Assembly (NCBI RefSeq): GCF_001314605.1
Contig: NZ_LIHP01000016.1
Span: forward strand, 310,001-374,000
From: Marinobacter sp. HL-58
Lineage (GTDB): Bacteria; Pseudomonadota; Gammaproteobacteria; Pseudomonadales; Oleiphilaceae
Direction: 5' to 3'
DNA length: 64,000 nt
Below the pieces are notes generated by a model that saw only the letters and a list, made by a program, of their open reading frames with translations, was not told the origin of the DNA and did no database searches. Shown here one piece after another: positions 34,014 to 43,678 of this stretch. Within the stretch, counting starts at the first letter, position 1. Every line of letters begins with the position of its first letter. The translations under genes were made by a program, and so were the position numbers.

Positions 34014-36188
34014 ATGAAACCTTCGAGCACCGAATGGACTTCCGGCAACGGCGCAGAAGCACGCATTCTGGTCGTCGATGACGACCCGAGGCTCTTGTCA
34101 GGTCTGGCATCACTGCTCAAGGGCAAGGGGTATGACGTTACCGAGGCGGAAGGCGGCCGTAAGGCCTATCGCATCCTCGAGAATGAATCCTTTGATCTGG
34201 CGATGCTGGATCTGCGAATGCCGGACGTGGATGGATTCGATGTCATGGAAAGGCTGTCCACGGAGCAACCGGATTGCGGCGTCATCGTCGTCAGCGGGGA
34301 AAGCTCCTTCAACTCTGTCAGCCGCGCACTACGCCGTGGCGCGCTGGACTATATCCGCAAACCATTCGACCCGGAAGAACTGCTGGCCACCGTCAACGGC
34401 GTGCTCGGCAAGCGTTCCCTGCTACGCGCCCACGAACACATACGCATGCGGCTGGAAAAATCGGAAGAGCTCCATCGCTACATCGTCAACAGCTCTCCCG
34501 ATATCGTATTCATGCTCGATGGCGACGGTCATTTCTGCTTTGTGAACAGCAAGATCGAGAGCCTGCTGGGTTATCAGCCCGCAGAACTTTTCGGGCGCCA
34601 CTTCCGTCATATACTGGATGACCGCGACATAGCCAGGGGCACCTATGCCCTCAAAGGCCCCAACATATCCGCGGACAATCCCCGCACCCTGGAAGTAAGG
34701 CTGAAAACCCGGGGAAGCCGCAAGGCCACCCGGCATTTCGAAATTACCGCATTCCCCATTGACCCGGAAACCTGGCCTCACTCGAATCACGAAGATGGCA
34801 AACAGGGCGGCCGGGAAGCCCGTTACTACGGCACCGCCCGCGATGTGACCGAGCGCAAGGAAGCAGAAGCCTTTATCAACTTCCAGGCCTATCACGACCT
34901 GCTCACACGACTGCCCAACCGCGCCCTGTTCAAGGACCGGCTTGACCTGGCGATTACCCACGCCCGCCGCAGCGAACAGAAACTGGCGGTTATGTTCCTG
35001 GACCTGGACCGCTTCAAGGTTATCAACGACACCCTTGGCCACGCCATGGGCGACCGCTTGCTGCAAGCCGTTACCCAGAGACTGGAACGCTGCCTGCGCA
35101 AGGGCGATACCCTGTCCCGTTTTGGGGGTGACGAATTCACTCTCCTTCTGCCTTCGATTCACAACCATGAAGATGCCCGGCAGATCTCCAGAAAACTGAT
35201 CAAGGCCCTTCGCGCGCCCTTCCAGCTGGGAGATCACGAAGTGTTCGTGGGTGTCAGTATCGGTATCGCGATCTATCCGGAAGCGGGTGAGTCGATGGAC
35301 CATCTGATCCAGAACGCTGACATTGCCATGTACCACGTGAAAGCCCGGGGAAAGGATGGCTACCGCTTCTATTCCGAAAGCATGAGTATCGACACCGCCA
35401 ACCGTCTGAACCTGGAGCGGGATCTGAGGCTGGCACTTGAGCGGGACGAACTGCGGGTGTTCTACCAGCCGCAGGTATGCTCCACCAGTAACCGGATTGT
35501 TGGCCTGGAGGCCCTTGTACGCTGGCAGCATCCCGAGCGTGGCCTGCTGTACCCCCGCGATTTCCTGCCACTGGCGGAAGAAACCAAGCTGATTGCAAAA
35601 CTCAGTGAATGCGTACTGGACCGTGCCTGCCGCGATGTGGGCCAGTGGATCCGTGACGGCCACAGTGACCTGAGACTGGCGGTCAATCTGTCTCCGGTAC
35701 AGGTGGAGCACCCACGGTTCGTCGAAACCCTGATGGAACAGATCCACGCCCATGGATTCCCGCCCGGCAACCTGGAAATCGAGATCACGGAAAACGTGAT
35801 CATGAACGATCTTGAACAGATCAGTAACAAACTCCGTGAACTGGCGTCACTGGGCGTCAGAATTGCCATTGATGATTTCGGCACCGGTTACTCCTCCCTG
35901 AACTACATTCATCGGCTGCCCATTCACACCCTGAAAGTGGACCAGTCCTTCGTCAAGGCCATTCGAAGTGGCGAGGACGGCGCCTGCATTGTCAATGCCA
36001 TCGTTGCCATGGCTCACGGTCTGAAACTGGAGATTGTGGCTGAAGGCGTAGAGACCGACGAACAGCTTTCCTACCTCAAAAGCCTTGGCTGCCATCAGGT
36101 TCAGGGTTTCTTCTATGGTCCCGCCCGACCAGCGGAGGACATCGAAAAAACCCTCGGGCACATACCTGCCCGCGCCGTGGCTTTCTGA
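34014..36188 (+). CDS. Response regulator with PAS, GGDEF and EAL domains
   Basis: A 724-residue c-di-GMP enzyme. Domains in order: receiver (residues 17-130, Asp66 in LDLRMPDVDGFD), PAS (about 150-285, ending DVTERKEAEAF), GGDEF (about 295-455) and EAL (about 470-715). The cyclase site GGDEF near 371 is intact and has an RKGD inhibitory site five residues before it. The EAL domain keeps EALVRW, the Asn in LAVNLSPVQ, EITENVIM, DDFGTGYS, LKVDQSFV and AEGVET, so both activities may be present. It is directly downstream of an HDOD-histidine kinase, so phosphorylation at Asp66 probably sets the balance. Confidence 0.93.
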   Translation: MKPSSTEWTSGNGAEARILVVDDDPRLLSGLASLLKGKGYDVTEAEGGRKAYRILENESFDLAMLDLRMPDVDGFDVMERLSTEQPDCGVIVVSGESSFNSVSRALRRGALDYIRKPFDPEELLATVNGVLGKRSLLRAHEHIRMRLEKSEELHRYIVNSSPDIVFMLDGDGHFCFVNSKIESLLGYQPAELFGRHFRHILDDRDIARGTYALKGPNISADNPRTLEVRLKTRGSRKATRHFEITAFPIDPETWPHSNHEDGKQGGREARYYGTARDVTERKEAEAFINFQAYHDLLTRLPNRALFKDRLDLAITHARRSEQKLAVMFLDLDRFKVINDTLGHAMGDRLLQAVTQRLERCLRKGDTLSRFGGDEFTLLLPSIHNHEDARQISRKLIKALRAPFQLGDHEVFVGVSIGIAIYPEAGESMDHLIQNADIAMYHVKARGKDGYRFYSESMSIDTANRLNLERDLRLALERDELRVFYQPQVCSTSNRIVGLEALVRWQHPERGLLYPRDFLPLAEETKLIAKLSECVLDRACRDVGQWIRDGHSDLRLAVNLSPVQVEHPRFVETLMEQIHAHGFPPGNLEIEITENVIMNDLEQISNKLRELASLGVRIAIDDFGTGYSSLNYIHRLPIHTLKVDQSFVKAIRSGEDGACIVNAIVAMAHGLKLEIVAEGVETDEQLSYLKSLGCHQVQGFFYGPARPAEDIEKTLGHIPARAVAF

Positions 36189-36427
36189 ACCGCCCGAAAA
36201 ACGACACTCCATTGTCTGACAGTCTGATCTAGAATGTTGATCTGGTTTGCAAAGTGTTGCTGTTCGTTACTTTGTGTATCCGGAAATGCGTATTACTGCA
36301 CACAATTCCCCCACCGCCTTCTCTAAGCTCAAATCATCAGACGTTTCCATCGCAATCACCATACGGTGAAACAATCATTACAAGAACGATGGAAGCATCC
36401 AATGGACAGGGACAGGCAGAAGTCACC

Positions 36428-37081
36428 ATGCACGACAAATACAAATACATTGGTCCGGTTTACGATTTTCTGAGCAACCTCTACAGCGGCAAGAACATCC
36501 ATCGATGCAAGACGGCAATGCTTGATGTGGAAACCGTAAAACCCGGTGCACGTATCCTGTTTGCCGGTGTCGGCCATGGCCGTGACGCCATTCGCGCAGC
36601 GGAACTGGGCGCGGATGTCACAGTAGTGGACCTGTCCGAAACCATGTTGCGAAAGTTCGGGGAGGCCCAGGAAAAAGAGGCTCCTCATCTGACCATCCGC
36701 CGTATTCACAACGACATCATGAAGGTGGATGAATTCGAGCAATACGACATGGTGGTGGCCAACTTTTTCCTCAATGTGTTCGACGAAGACATGATGGTGC
36801 GGGTGCTTGAGCATCTTATCCGTCTGGGCAAGGCCGACGCCAAAGTCGTGGTCGGCGACTTCTGCTACCCCACCGGCAATATTGTCGCCCGGCTGTTCAA
36901 GAAGATGTACTGGTACATGGCTGTATTTATCTTCTGGCTGTTCGCCAATAACGCCTTCCACAAGATCTACAACTACCCCGAGCACATGCAGCGCCTTGGT
37001 CTGCAGGTTACCGAGAAGAAGCATTTCAAACTGCTGAACATGAACTGCTACTGGTCAATCCTGGGACAGAAACAGGCGTAG
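36428..37081 (+). CDS. Class I SAM-dependent methyltransferase
   Basis: A 217-residue methyltransferase: SAM-binding motif ILFAGVGHGRDAIRAAELGADVTVVDLSE (a slight variant of GxGxG) and MVVANFFLNVF. A hydrophobic patch (MYWYMAVFIFWLFANNAF) suggests membrane contact. The start at 36428 is a choice: 36389 is also possible and would add 13 polar residues; the longest frame begins at 36254 and is unlikely. It lies 50 bases before a DUF2156 gene and the two look like an operon. A lipid or membrane-linked substrate is suggested by context only. Confidence 0.8.
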   Translation: MHDKYKYIGPVYDFLSNLYSGKNIHRCKTAMLDVETVKPGARILFAGVGHGRDAIRAAELGADVTVVDLSETMLRKFGEAQEKEAPHLTIRRIHNDIMKVDEFEQYDMVVANFFLNVFDEDMMVRVLEHLIRLGKADAKVVVGDFCYPTGNIVARLFKKMYWYMAVFIFWLFANNAFHKIYNYPEHMQRLGLQVTEKKHFKLLNMNCYWSILGQKQA

Positions 37082-37130
37082 ACAGTCGTCCTCGCGCCGG
37101 TTCAACAACAAAAACACGGGGAGCAACATC

Positions 37131-38138
37131 ATGTCAGACCAGATTCTTTCGCTTGACGGCATTCAGTCACTGGACGAAGGCGCCTTTACCTTCCCGGAAC
37201 GGGTGGGCTATCTGAAAAAGTACGGCACCCACTCCCAGTCCTTCTCAACCTTGCAGCCGGGAATGCAGTATTTCGATGTACCGGGCGTTGGATACCTGGC
37301 CTATATGCGCAAGTGGGGCGGAACCTTTGTACTGTCTGACCCGGTCACCGCACCTGAGCACTTCGGGGTCATACTGGAAAAATTCCATCAACGCTTCCCC
37401 AACGCCTGCTATATTCAGGTTTCAAAACCAGTGGTGGACTACCTTCACCGCCGGTTTGGCCTGTTCGGCACCCAGTTCGGCAGCGAATCCCGCATCAATC
37501 TCCAGAACTGGTCCCTGAGCGGAAAAAAGAAACAGATCCTGCGCACGGCCCTGAACCAGGCGGAAAAGAATGGAATCACGGTCAAGGAGCGGTTCAGCGA
37601 CGACCATACACGGGAAATCTCCGATGCCTGGATTCGCACCCGCAAGTGCAAGAGCAAGGAGATCCGTTTCCTGATTCGCCCCATGGAAATGGAATACCGG
37701 GAAAACGAGCGGCATTTCTACGCCTACCAGGATGGTAAAGCGGTGGGTTTTATCTATTTTGACCCCATCTACCGCAACAACGAGATCATCAGCTATGTGC
37801 CCAACATTTCCAGGGCCAATGCCGATTTCCGCCAGGGTATTTTCTACACCCTGATGGCTCACGCCATGGACGTGTTCAAGGCCGAAGGCGTGCCCTATCT
37901 GGACCTGGGACTGATCCCGCTGTCAATGGACCAGGCCACCGAGCACCAGGAAAGCCGCCTGCTCAAGCGCATCATGCACGGCCTGTATGAGAGGGGTAAT
38001 TTCCTCTACAACTTCAAGGGGCTGGAATTCACCAAGTCGCGTTTCCGTGGCGACAACTTCAAGACCTACTGTTGCCACCGACGCGCATTACCGGCACTGG
38101 AGTTTCTGGCAATGTTCAAGCTGACCCGGTTGCTGTAA
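37131..38138 (+). CDS. DUF2156 (phosphatidylglycerol lysyltransferase C-terminal-like) protein
   Basis: A 335-residue soluble protein with a double GNAT-like fold of the DUF2156 family. Landmarks are YLAYMRKWGGTFVLSDPVT, FPNACYIQVS, ALNQAEKNGI and the C-terminal FLYNFKGLEFTKSRFRGD, similar to the aminoacyl-tRNA-dependent transferase domain of LPG synthases (MprF). It has no N-terminal membrane flippase part. Transfer of an acyl or aminoacyl group to a membrane lipid is plausible but unproven. Its last 23 bases overlap the convergent murI gene. Confidence 0.84.
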   Translation: MSDQILSLDGIQSLDEGAFTFPERVGYLKKYGTHSQSFSTLQPGMQYFDVPGVGYLAYMRKWGGTFVLSDPVTAPEHFGVILEKFHQRFPNACYIQVSKPVVDYLHRRFGLFGTQFGSESRINLQNWSLSGKKKQILRTALNQAEKNGITVKERFSDDHTREISDAWIRTRKCKSKEIRFLIRPMEMEYRENERHFYAYQDGKAVGFIYFDPIYRNNEIISYVPNISRANADFRQGIFYTLMAHAMDVFKAEGVPYLDLGLIPLSMDQATEHQESRLLKRIMHGLYERGNFLYNFKGLEFTKSRFRGDNFKTYCCHRRALPALEFLAMFKLTRLL

Positions 38139-38964
38139 TCCCCGCGGCGGACGTTGCCCAATGGCCCCGGATGTCGTCGCTGCCGAGCTCCAGCCGGCTC
38201 AGAAAGGCTTCCAGCCCCTCGGGCACGGCACCGGTGAACAGGGCGGCTTCAACAGCAACAGAGCCACGTGGCTGTTCCAGGCTGCCGGGAGCATGCCCCT
38301 GCTTCTCAAGTAACCAGGCAGTGCGCCGGGCAATGGCGTCACCGGAATCCACCCAGAATTTCACCTCCGGCAACTGCGCTCTCAATGTCCCGGTAATCAG
38401 CGGGTAGTGGGTACACCCCAGCACGACCGTATCCACCCCGGCGTCCCGAAAAGGCTGCAAGGCTGCGTGCAGAGCCTCCTCTGGCACCGGCGTCCCGGTG
38501 ACCAGTCGTTCGATCCAGTAGACCAGGTCCGGATGGCCCAGGCGTTCAACCGTGCAGTCGCCGGCGAATTCATCAATGAGGTTTTTGAGATAGGGACGCC
38601 TGACGGTCGCCGGTGTTGCCAGCACGCCAATGCGACGGTTCACAGACAGGGCAACGGCCGGTTTGACCGCGGGGACCACACCAATGACCGGTGTTGATGT
38701 CATCGCCCGCAAATGTGGGAGCACCACTGTACTGGCGGTATTGCAGGCCACGACGACCACGTCACAGGGAAACTCGTCCAGCGCCGCTCCTATCAGCGCC
38801 TGGCTGCGCTCGACAACAACCGATTCCGGTTGGTTGCCATAGGGGAAACCGGCGTTATCCGCCACATACACCAAACCCACTCCCGGCAACTGCCGGTGGA
38901 TACACTCGGCAATACTCAAACCACCCACACCGGAATCGAAGACCAGTACCCTCGGAGTCGTCAC
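38116..38964 (-). CDS. murI: Glutamate racemase
   Basis: A 282-residue cytoplasmic enzyme making D-glutamate for peptidoglycan. Both catalytic cysteines are present: VVACNTAST and VLGCTHYPLI, with N-terminal FDSGVGGLS and ADNAGFPYG. The gene follows nudC by two bases on the minus strand. It overlaps the DUF2156 gene tail-to-tail by 23 bases. Confidence 0.95.
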   Translation of the reverse strand: MTTPRVLVFDSGVGGLSIAECIHRQLPGVGLVYVADNAGFPYGNQPESVVVERSQALIGAALDEFPCDVVVVACNTASTVVLPHLRAMTSTPVIGVVPAVKPAVALSVNRRIGVLATPATVRRPYLKNLIDEFAGDCTVERLGHPDLVYWIERLVTGTPVPEEALHAALQPFRDAGVDTVVLGCTHYPLITGTLRAQLPEVKFWVDSGDAIARRTAWLLEKQGHAPGSLEQPRGSVAVEAALFTGAVPEGLEAFLSRLELGSDDIRGHWATSAAGITATGSA

Positions 38965-38966
38965 GC

Positions 38967-39782
38967 CTACATCCCCCGCCCGGTAATTTCCTGCTCCATG
39001 GCCCGGATCAGCTTCCCGGCTATGGTGGTTGCAGGTGGTACGGGAGGCAGCTCACCCGGCCGGTACCAGTCTGCCTCGGCCAGCTCGTCTTCCTGCAGGA
39101 TCAGCTCCCCGCCGGCATAGTCCGCAAAAAAACCCAGCATTAACTGGTGGGGAAACGGCCATGGCTGCGAGGCCTGGTAACGAATACCGCTCACGTCCAG
39201 CCCGGTTTCTTCCTTTACCTCCCGGGCCACCGCCGCTTCAATGTCCTCCCCCGGTTCCACAAACCCCGCAATCAGACTGAAGTAATGGCGCTTTACCCGG
39301 GACGAGCGGGCCAGGAGCATATAATCACCCCGACGGATAACCACGATCACACACGGCGCTACCCGTGGATACCAGGGAATACCACAGGCATCACACCATT
39401 TTGCCCGTTCCAGTGAATGCAGCCCGGTCACCCTGCCGCAGCGGCCGCAGAACCGGTGATCCCGCCACCACTGATGAACCTGAAAGGCGGTACCCAGCAT
39501 GTCGGCCGGCGCCTCCTCCATCATCAGAATGGCGTCTCTCAGCGGCACAGCCTCGACCCCACCCTTCATGGCATCCGCATCGGCCTCGGTGACATAGACA
39601 GCCTGCCCGTCCAGTTGCCCCACATACACCACGCCGGTGTCCGCACTGACAAACGATGACACCGCCCGCCATGGGCTGAGCCAGCCGGACACCGGCTTCA
39701 GGACGATATCGCCAGCGATGGCGAGCACACGATCGTCTTCGCCGGGGGGTTTTGTTGTCCAGCCCGGTGTCCATGTCGTCAT
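38967..39782 (-). CDS. nudC: NAD(H) pyrophosphatase / NAD-capped RNA decapping Nudix enzyme
   Basis: A 271-residue Nudix hydrolase. A zinc-ribbon (FCGRCG...WCDACG) precedes the Nudix box GEDIEAAVAREVKEETGL, with SLIAGFVEPG before it and the NudC-type SQPWPFPHQLMLGF motif after it. It cleaves NADH to NMNH and AMP and removes NAD caps from RNA. The start at 39782 is chosen because the family's N-terminus begins there; the frame is open for 34 codons more with no sign of conservation. A two-base gap separates it from murI. Confidence 0.93.
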   Translation of the reverse strand: MTTWTPGWTTKPPGEDDRVLAIAGDIVLKPVSGWLSPWRAVSSFVSADTGVVYVGQLDGQAVYVTEADADAMKGGVEAVPLRDAILMMEEAPADMLGTAFQVHQWWRDHRFCGRCGRVTGLHSLERAKWCDACGIPWYPRVAPCVIVVIRRGDYMLLARSSRVKRHYFSLIAGFVEPGEDIEAAVAREVKEETGLDVSGIRYQASQPWPFPHQLMLGFFADYAGGELILQEDELAEADWYRPGELPPVPPATTIAGKLIRAMEQEITGRGM

Positions 39783-39924
39783 AATCCGGATCCTGCAGCT
39801 ATGATGGAGAGATAAGGGAAAATGTACCACAACGGTGCAATGCAACTGAACGACATCATGTCTTTCAGCACCTTGCACAACCAAGTAAACTTAGCGCCTG
39901 TTTTGTGAACCGGAGCGACCATTT

Positions 39925-42393
39925 ATGCGTTTTTTCCTGGGCCTTCGCAGCCTGATCCTGACCCTTTTCCGCAAGATCCTGTTCTTGTGGGTCCGGACAG
40001 ACGTAAGCGGTAACAGCATCGAGGCCCTGGGACTGGACCCGGAAAAACCGGTTTGCTACGTGCTGCAGTACAGCTCGCTTTCCAGTCGCCTGGTGCTGGA
40101 GCAGGAAGTACTGAGCGCGGGCCTCCCGGGCGCGGAATCGTCCCTGCCGGTCAAGAATGGCCCCAACCATTCATTCTTCTTTCTGTACCGGCGCATAGGG
40201 GGTCTGTTCCGGAGGCGCCAGACGCCGGTGCCCACCAATGAATTCAGGGCACTGGTCCGCCATGGCCTGGAGCACCCGGAACAGGACGTGCAGATTGTTC
40301 CGGTATCACTGTTCTGGGGACGCTCCCCGGACAAGGAAAAGTCCCTGGTCAAGCTGCTGTTATCGGATACCTGGTCGGTTGCAGGCCGGCTTCAGAAATT
40401 CCTGATCATTCTGGTTCACGGCCGCAATACCTACGTGCAGTTCAACCAGCCCCTGTCCCTGAAACAGGTCATTGACGAGTACCGCCACAGCGAGGAGCGA
40501 GCCAATCGCAAGCTGGCACGCATACTCCGCACCCACTTCCGCCGCGTGCGCCAGGCCGTGCTCGGGCCGGACCTGTCGCACCGCCGCACCCTTGTCAGCG
40601 GGCTGGTGCGCACCCAGGCTGTGAAAGAAGCCATCCGGGAGACAGCCCGCAAGGACGACATCCCCCCGGAAAAGGTTCGCGCCAAGGCGTACAAATACGC
40701 TGACGAGATAGCCGCCAGCATGTCCATTGTCACTATCCGTATCCTGGAGGTGGTGCTGGCCTGGCTGTGGAACCGTATCTACAACGGCATCAGCATCAAC
40801 AATATCCAGGTCGCCAAGGAAGTGGCCCAGGACAACGCCGTGGTTTACGTGCCCTGCCACCGCTCCCACATTGATTACCTGCTGTTGTCCTATGTGCTCT
40901 ACAAGAACGGGCTGATGCCGCCCCATATCGCGGCCGGCATCAACCTCAACATGCCCATCGTCGGCCCCATCCTGCGCCGTGGCGGTGCCTTTTTCATGCG
41001 CCGGAGCTTCCGCGACAATCCCCTCTACGCCACCGTGTTCAACGAGTACATGCATGTGATGTTTTCACGGGGCTATTCGGTCGAGTATTTCGTGGAAGGC
41101 GGGCGCAGCCGCACAGGGCGGATGCTGCAGCCTCGCCCGGGAATGCTGTCCATGACCGTGCGCAGCTTCCTTCGTGACCATCGCAAACCCATCGTTTTTG
41201 TGCCGGTTTACATCGGCTACGAGAAAGTGATGGAAGGCCGCTCCTACCTGGGCGAATTGCGGGGCAAGAAGAAACAGAAGGAAAGTGTGTTCGCCCTGGC
41301 CAAAACCGTTCGCAAGCTGAGCAACTCCTTTGGCAGGGTGGCCGTCAATTTCGGTGATGCCATTCACCTTGCCGATGTTCTGGACGAGGTCGAACCCAGC
41401 TGGAGGGAGGAAGCCTACGATTCCGAATACCGGCCAAAATGGCTGAATCAGGCCGTATCCGAACTGGCGACCCGCGTGGCTTCAAGCATCAACGCGTCGG
41501 TTGCGGTCAATCCCATCGGTATTACCGCCACGGCACTGCTGGGCACCGATCGCCTCGCCATGGATGAGGGCCAGTTGATCCGCCTGATGGACCAGTATGC
41601 GGATCTGCTGAAAGCCTTCCCCTATGCGGAAACCATCACCCTGCCCGAAGGCAGTGGCAAAGACTGGGTGGCCTACTGTGAGAACATGGGCCTGGTCTCA
41701 CGCCAGCCACAGAAGCTGGGGGACATTATCGCCCTGGAAGGCAGTAATGCCATTCTGATGACCTACTACCGCAACAATATACAGCATCTGTTCGCACTGC
41801 CGTCGCTCATTGCCAGCCTGTTCGAGAACAAGCAATCGCTGCGCCGGGAAAAGGTCGAGTTCCTTGCCAGCGTGGCCTATCCCTACCTGCAGTCGGAGCT
41901 GTTCCTGAAGTATCCACTGGACGACATTCCCGGTGTTATCAATCAGTGGATTGACGTGCTGGTGTCCAGGGGGCTGCTGTTCGAAGAGGAGGATGACCGG
42001 ATCAGCCGTCCCGAGGAAGGCACCGACGCCATGCTGCGGTTACGGATACTGTCACGGTTCATTATCCAGACCCTCGAGCGTTACCACATTGCCATCGGCA
42101 TTCTGCGCAAGTACGGCTCCGGCAAGATTACCGCCAGCGAGCTGGAAGAGCAGAGCACGCTGCTGGCCGAGCGCATGTCCATCCTGTTCGGCCTCAATGC
42201 GCCGGAGTTCTTTGACAAGACGCTGTTCCGCAACTTCATCGCCAATATGCAGAAAAATGGCGTGATCACCACCGATGAAAACGGATTGCTGTGTTACAGC
42301 GACGGGCTTGATGAAGTGGCCGAGGATGCCCGACTGGTACTGAGCGTGGAGAAACGCCAGGCCATCCAGCAGGTTACCATGCTGGGCGCCTGA
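39925..42393 (+). CDS. plsB: Glycerol-3-phosphate 1-O-acyltransferase PlsB
   Basis: An 822-residue membrane-associated acyltransferase that starts phospholipid synthesis. The four acyltransferase motifs are visible: CHRSHIDYLLLSYVLYK, GGAFFMRRSF, VEYFVEGGRSRTGRML and KPIVFVPVYIGYEKVMEG. Length is normal. It is divergent from nudC with 142 bases between starts and is followed by the convergent rsmJ. No sign of fusion or truncation. Confidence 0.96.
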   Translation: MRFFLGLRSLILTLFRKILFLWVRTDVSGNSIEALGLDPEKPVCYVLQYSSLSSRLVLEQEVLSAGLPGAESSLPVKNGPNHSFFFLYRRIGGLFRRRQTPVPTNEFRALVRHGLEHPEQDVQIVPVSLFWGRSPDKEKSLVKLLLSDTWSVAGRLQKFLIILVHGRNTYVQFNQPLSLKQVIDEYRHSEERANRKLARILRTHFRRVRQAVLGPDLSHRRTLVSGLVRTQAVKEAIRETARKDDIPPEKVRAKAYKYADEIAASMSIVTIRILEVVLAWLWNRIYNGISINNIQVAKEVAQDNAVVYVPCHRSHIDYLLLSYVLYKNGLMPPHIAAGINLNMPIVGPILRRGGAFFMRRSFRDNPLYATVFNEYMHVMFSRGYSVEYFVEGGRSRTGRMLQPRPGMLSMTVRSFLRDHRKPIVFVPVYIGYEKVMEGRSYLGELRGKKKQKESVFALAKTVRKLSNSFGRVAVNFGDAIHLADVLDEVEPSWREEAYDSEYRPKWLNQAVSELATRVASSINASVAVNPIGITATALLGTDRLAMDEGQLIRLMDQYADLLKAFPYAETITLPEGSGKDWVAYCENMGLVSRQPQKLGDIIALEGSNAILMTYYRNNIQHLFALPSLIASLFENKQSLRREKVEFLASVAYPYLQSELFLKYPLDDIPGVINQWIDVLVSRGLLFEEEDDRISRPEEGTDAMLRLRILSRFIIQTLERYHIAIGILRKYGSGKITASELEEQSTLLAERMSILFGLNAPEFFDKTLFRNFIANMQKNGVITTDENGLLCYSDGLDEVAEDARLVLSVEKRQAIQQVTMLGA

Positions 42394-42414
42394 GCGCCCG
42401 GCACCGGGATACTG

Positions 42415-43230
42415 TCAGGCCGGTGAGGTGGGCAGTGCCTTGATGGAGTACACGTCGTAACGACTGCTCTTGCCTTCAATGCGAGTAGTGGGTTCGGGGC
42501 CGCTCACAGGCTCAGCCTTGCGGGGGCGCTTGACCACCACCCGGTAGGTTGCCACCGCCAACGCTGCTGACAGAAGGTCTTCGGAATCGCTATCCTCCCC
42601 CACCACGGTCCGGAACACCTGCATCTCTTTCTTGACCAGGGCCGACTTGTCCCGGTGGGGGAACATCGGGTCAAGATAAATCACGTCCGCGGCACCTTCA
42701 CCTGCCTCTTTCAGCCAGTCAATGCTGCTACCGGGCCTCAGTGTCATACGGGCAACCACAGGCGCACTCTGCTGGTTCAGGGCGGCCCTGGCAAGACCGT
42801 CGCTGAGCAGGGCATGTATGACCGGAGAACGCTCGAACAGGGTGACACGGCAACCCAGGGACGCCAGCACAAACGCATCCTGCCCGAGGCCGGCAGTGGC
42901 ATCAAGAACGTGCAGCGGTTGCCGGGTTTTCTGCAGCCCCACCGCCTTGGCGATCAACTGGCCGGTGCCACCACCATGCTCCCTGCGGTATCCGGCCTTG
43001 CCGGTGACAAACTCCGCCCTGACTGGCCCCGGAGCACCCTTGCCGGTCACTTGCAGCCCGAGTCCGTTTTCATCGGAAAACAGCAGCACCGGGTATTCCC
43101 GGATATCGCGGGGGTGGACCTTGCCAAGAAAGGGCAGAGAAAGCTCACTTGCAAGCTCGCGTGCGGCGCGGGCATCACCGAGTGGACTGCAGGCAACCGC
43201 AAGCCGGGGCAACGGGGAATCGGTGGGCAT
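42415..43230 (-). CDS. rsmJ: 16S rRNA (guanine-1516-N2)-methyltransferase
   Basis: A 271-residue SAM methyltransferase of the RsmJ/YhiQ family. Key parts are VLDATAGLGQDAFVLASLG (SAM site), LFERSPVIHALLSDGL and DVIYLDPMFPHRDKSALVKKEMQ, with a PMFP motif in place of the common NPPY. The ATG at 43230 overlaps the stop of an upstream small gene by one base (TGATG). It ends opposite plsB. Confidence 0.92.
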   Translation of the reverse strand: MPTDSPLPRLAVACSPLGDARAARELASELSLPFLGKVHPRDIREYPVLLFSDENGLGLQVTGKGAPGPVRAEFVTGKAGYRREHGGGTGQLIAKAVGLQKTRQPLHVLDATAGLGQDAFVLASLGCRVTLFERSPVIHALLSDGLARAALNQQSAPVVARMTLRPGSSIDWLKEAGEGAADVIYLDPMFPHRDKSALVKKEMQVFRTVVGEDSDSEDLLSAALAVATYRVVVKRPRKAEPVSGPEPTTRIEGKSSRYDVYSIKALPTSPA

Positions 43231-43592
43231 CAAACCAGTATGTCGATACCGGACAGGCCGGAATCGGATACATCACCCCGGGCGGCCACATCGGCAAAGG
43301 TGGACAGGGCCCGCGAGGTATTCAGGGGTATTTCGTCGGCACGGAAACGCTCAAGGCGGACATCTTCGGCTGCCTGGCGGGCTTCGATACGCCGGTCCAG
43401 TGATTCTGCAGAGGGAAACGGGCGTTCTTCGGCATTGCGTGAGCGGGTATCGGCAAGATCCCGCCTGACCGCATCACCGTTGTTATCCGGGGCTGTCGCG
43501 GGGGCGCGGGCTACGTCACTGCGTTCCCTTACCGGGCTGTTATTGCCGGACTGAAAAGCAAGACCGCTGTTCGGATTTACACCACCAATCAT
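43230..43592 (-). CDS. Hypothetical protein coupled to rsmJ
   Basis: A protein of about 120 residues, polar, Arg/Ala/Asp-rich and probably largely disordered for its first half (GGVNPNSGLAFQSGNNSPV), then predicted helical (LDRRIEARQAAEDVRLERF). There is no signal peptide or membrane segment. I do not recognise the family. The ATG at 43592 is used; a GTG three codons earlier is possible. Its stop overlaps the rsmJ start by one base, evidence that it is really translated. Gene context alone gives no function. Confidence 0.6.
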   Translation of the reverse strand: MIGGVNPNSGLAFQSGNNSPVRERSDVARAPATAPDNNGDAVRRDLADTRSRNAEERPFPSAESLDRRIEARQAAEDVRLERFRADEIPLNTSRALSTFADVAARGDVSDSGLSGIDILV

Positions 43593-43678
43593 CTCAGGCA
43601 CACCGATTATGGTTACAACTGAATCCGGATTATGGAAGATTTACTGCGGCTTTAAAAGCTGCCTGCCTACATTCTGTT

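Noticed and set aside
34422..35753. 443-codon minus-strand open frame inside the GGDEF-EAL gene
   Set aside because: The opposite strand encodes intact GGDEF and EAL domains; no family match on this strand.
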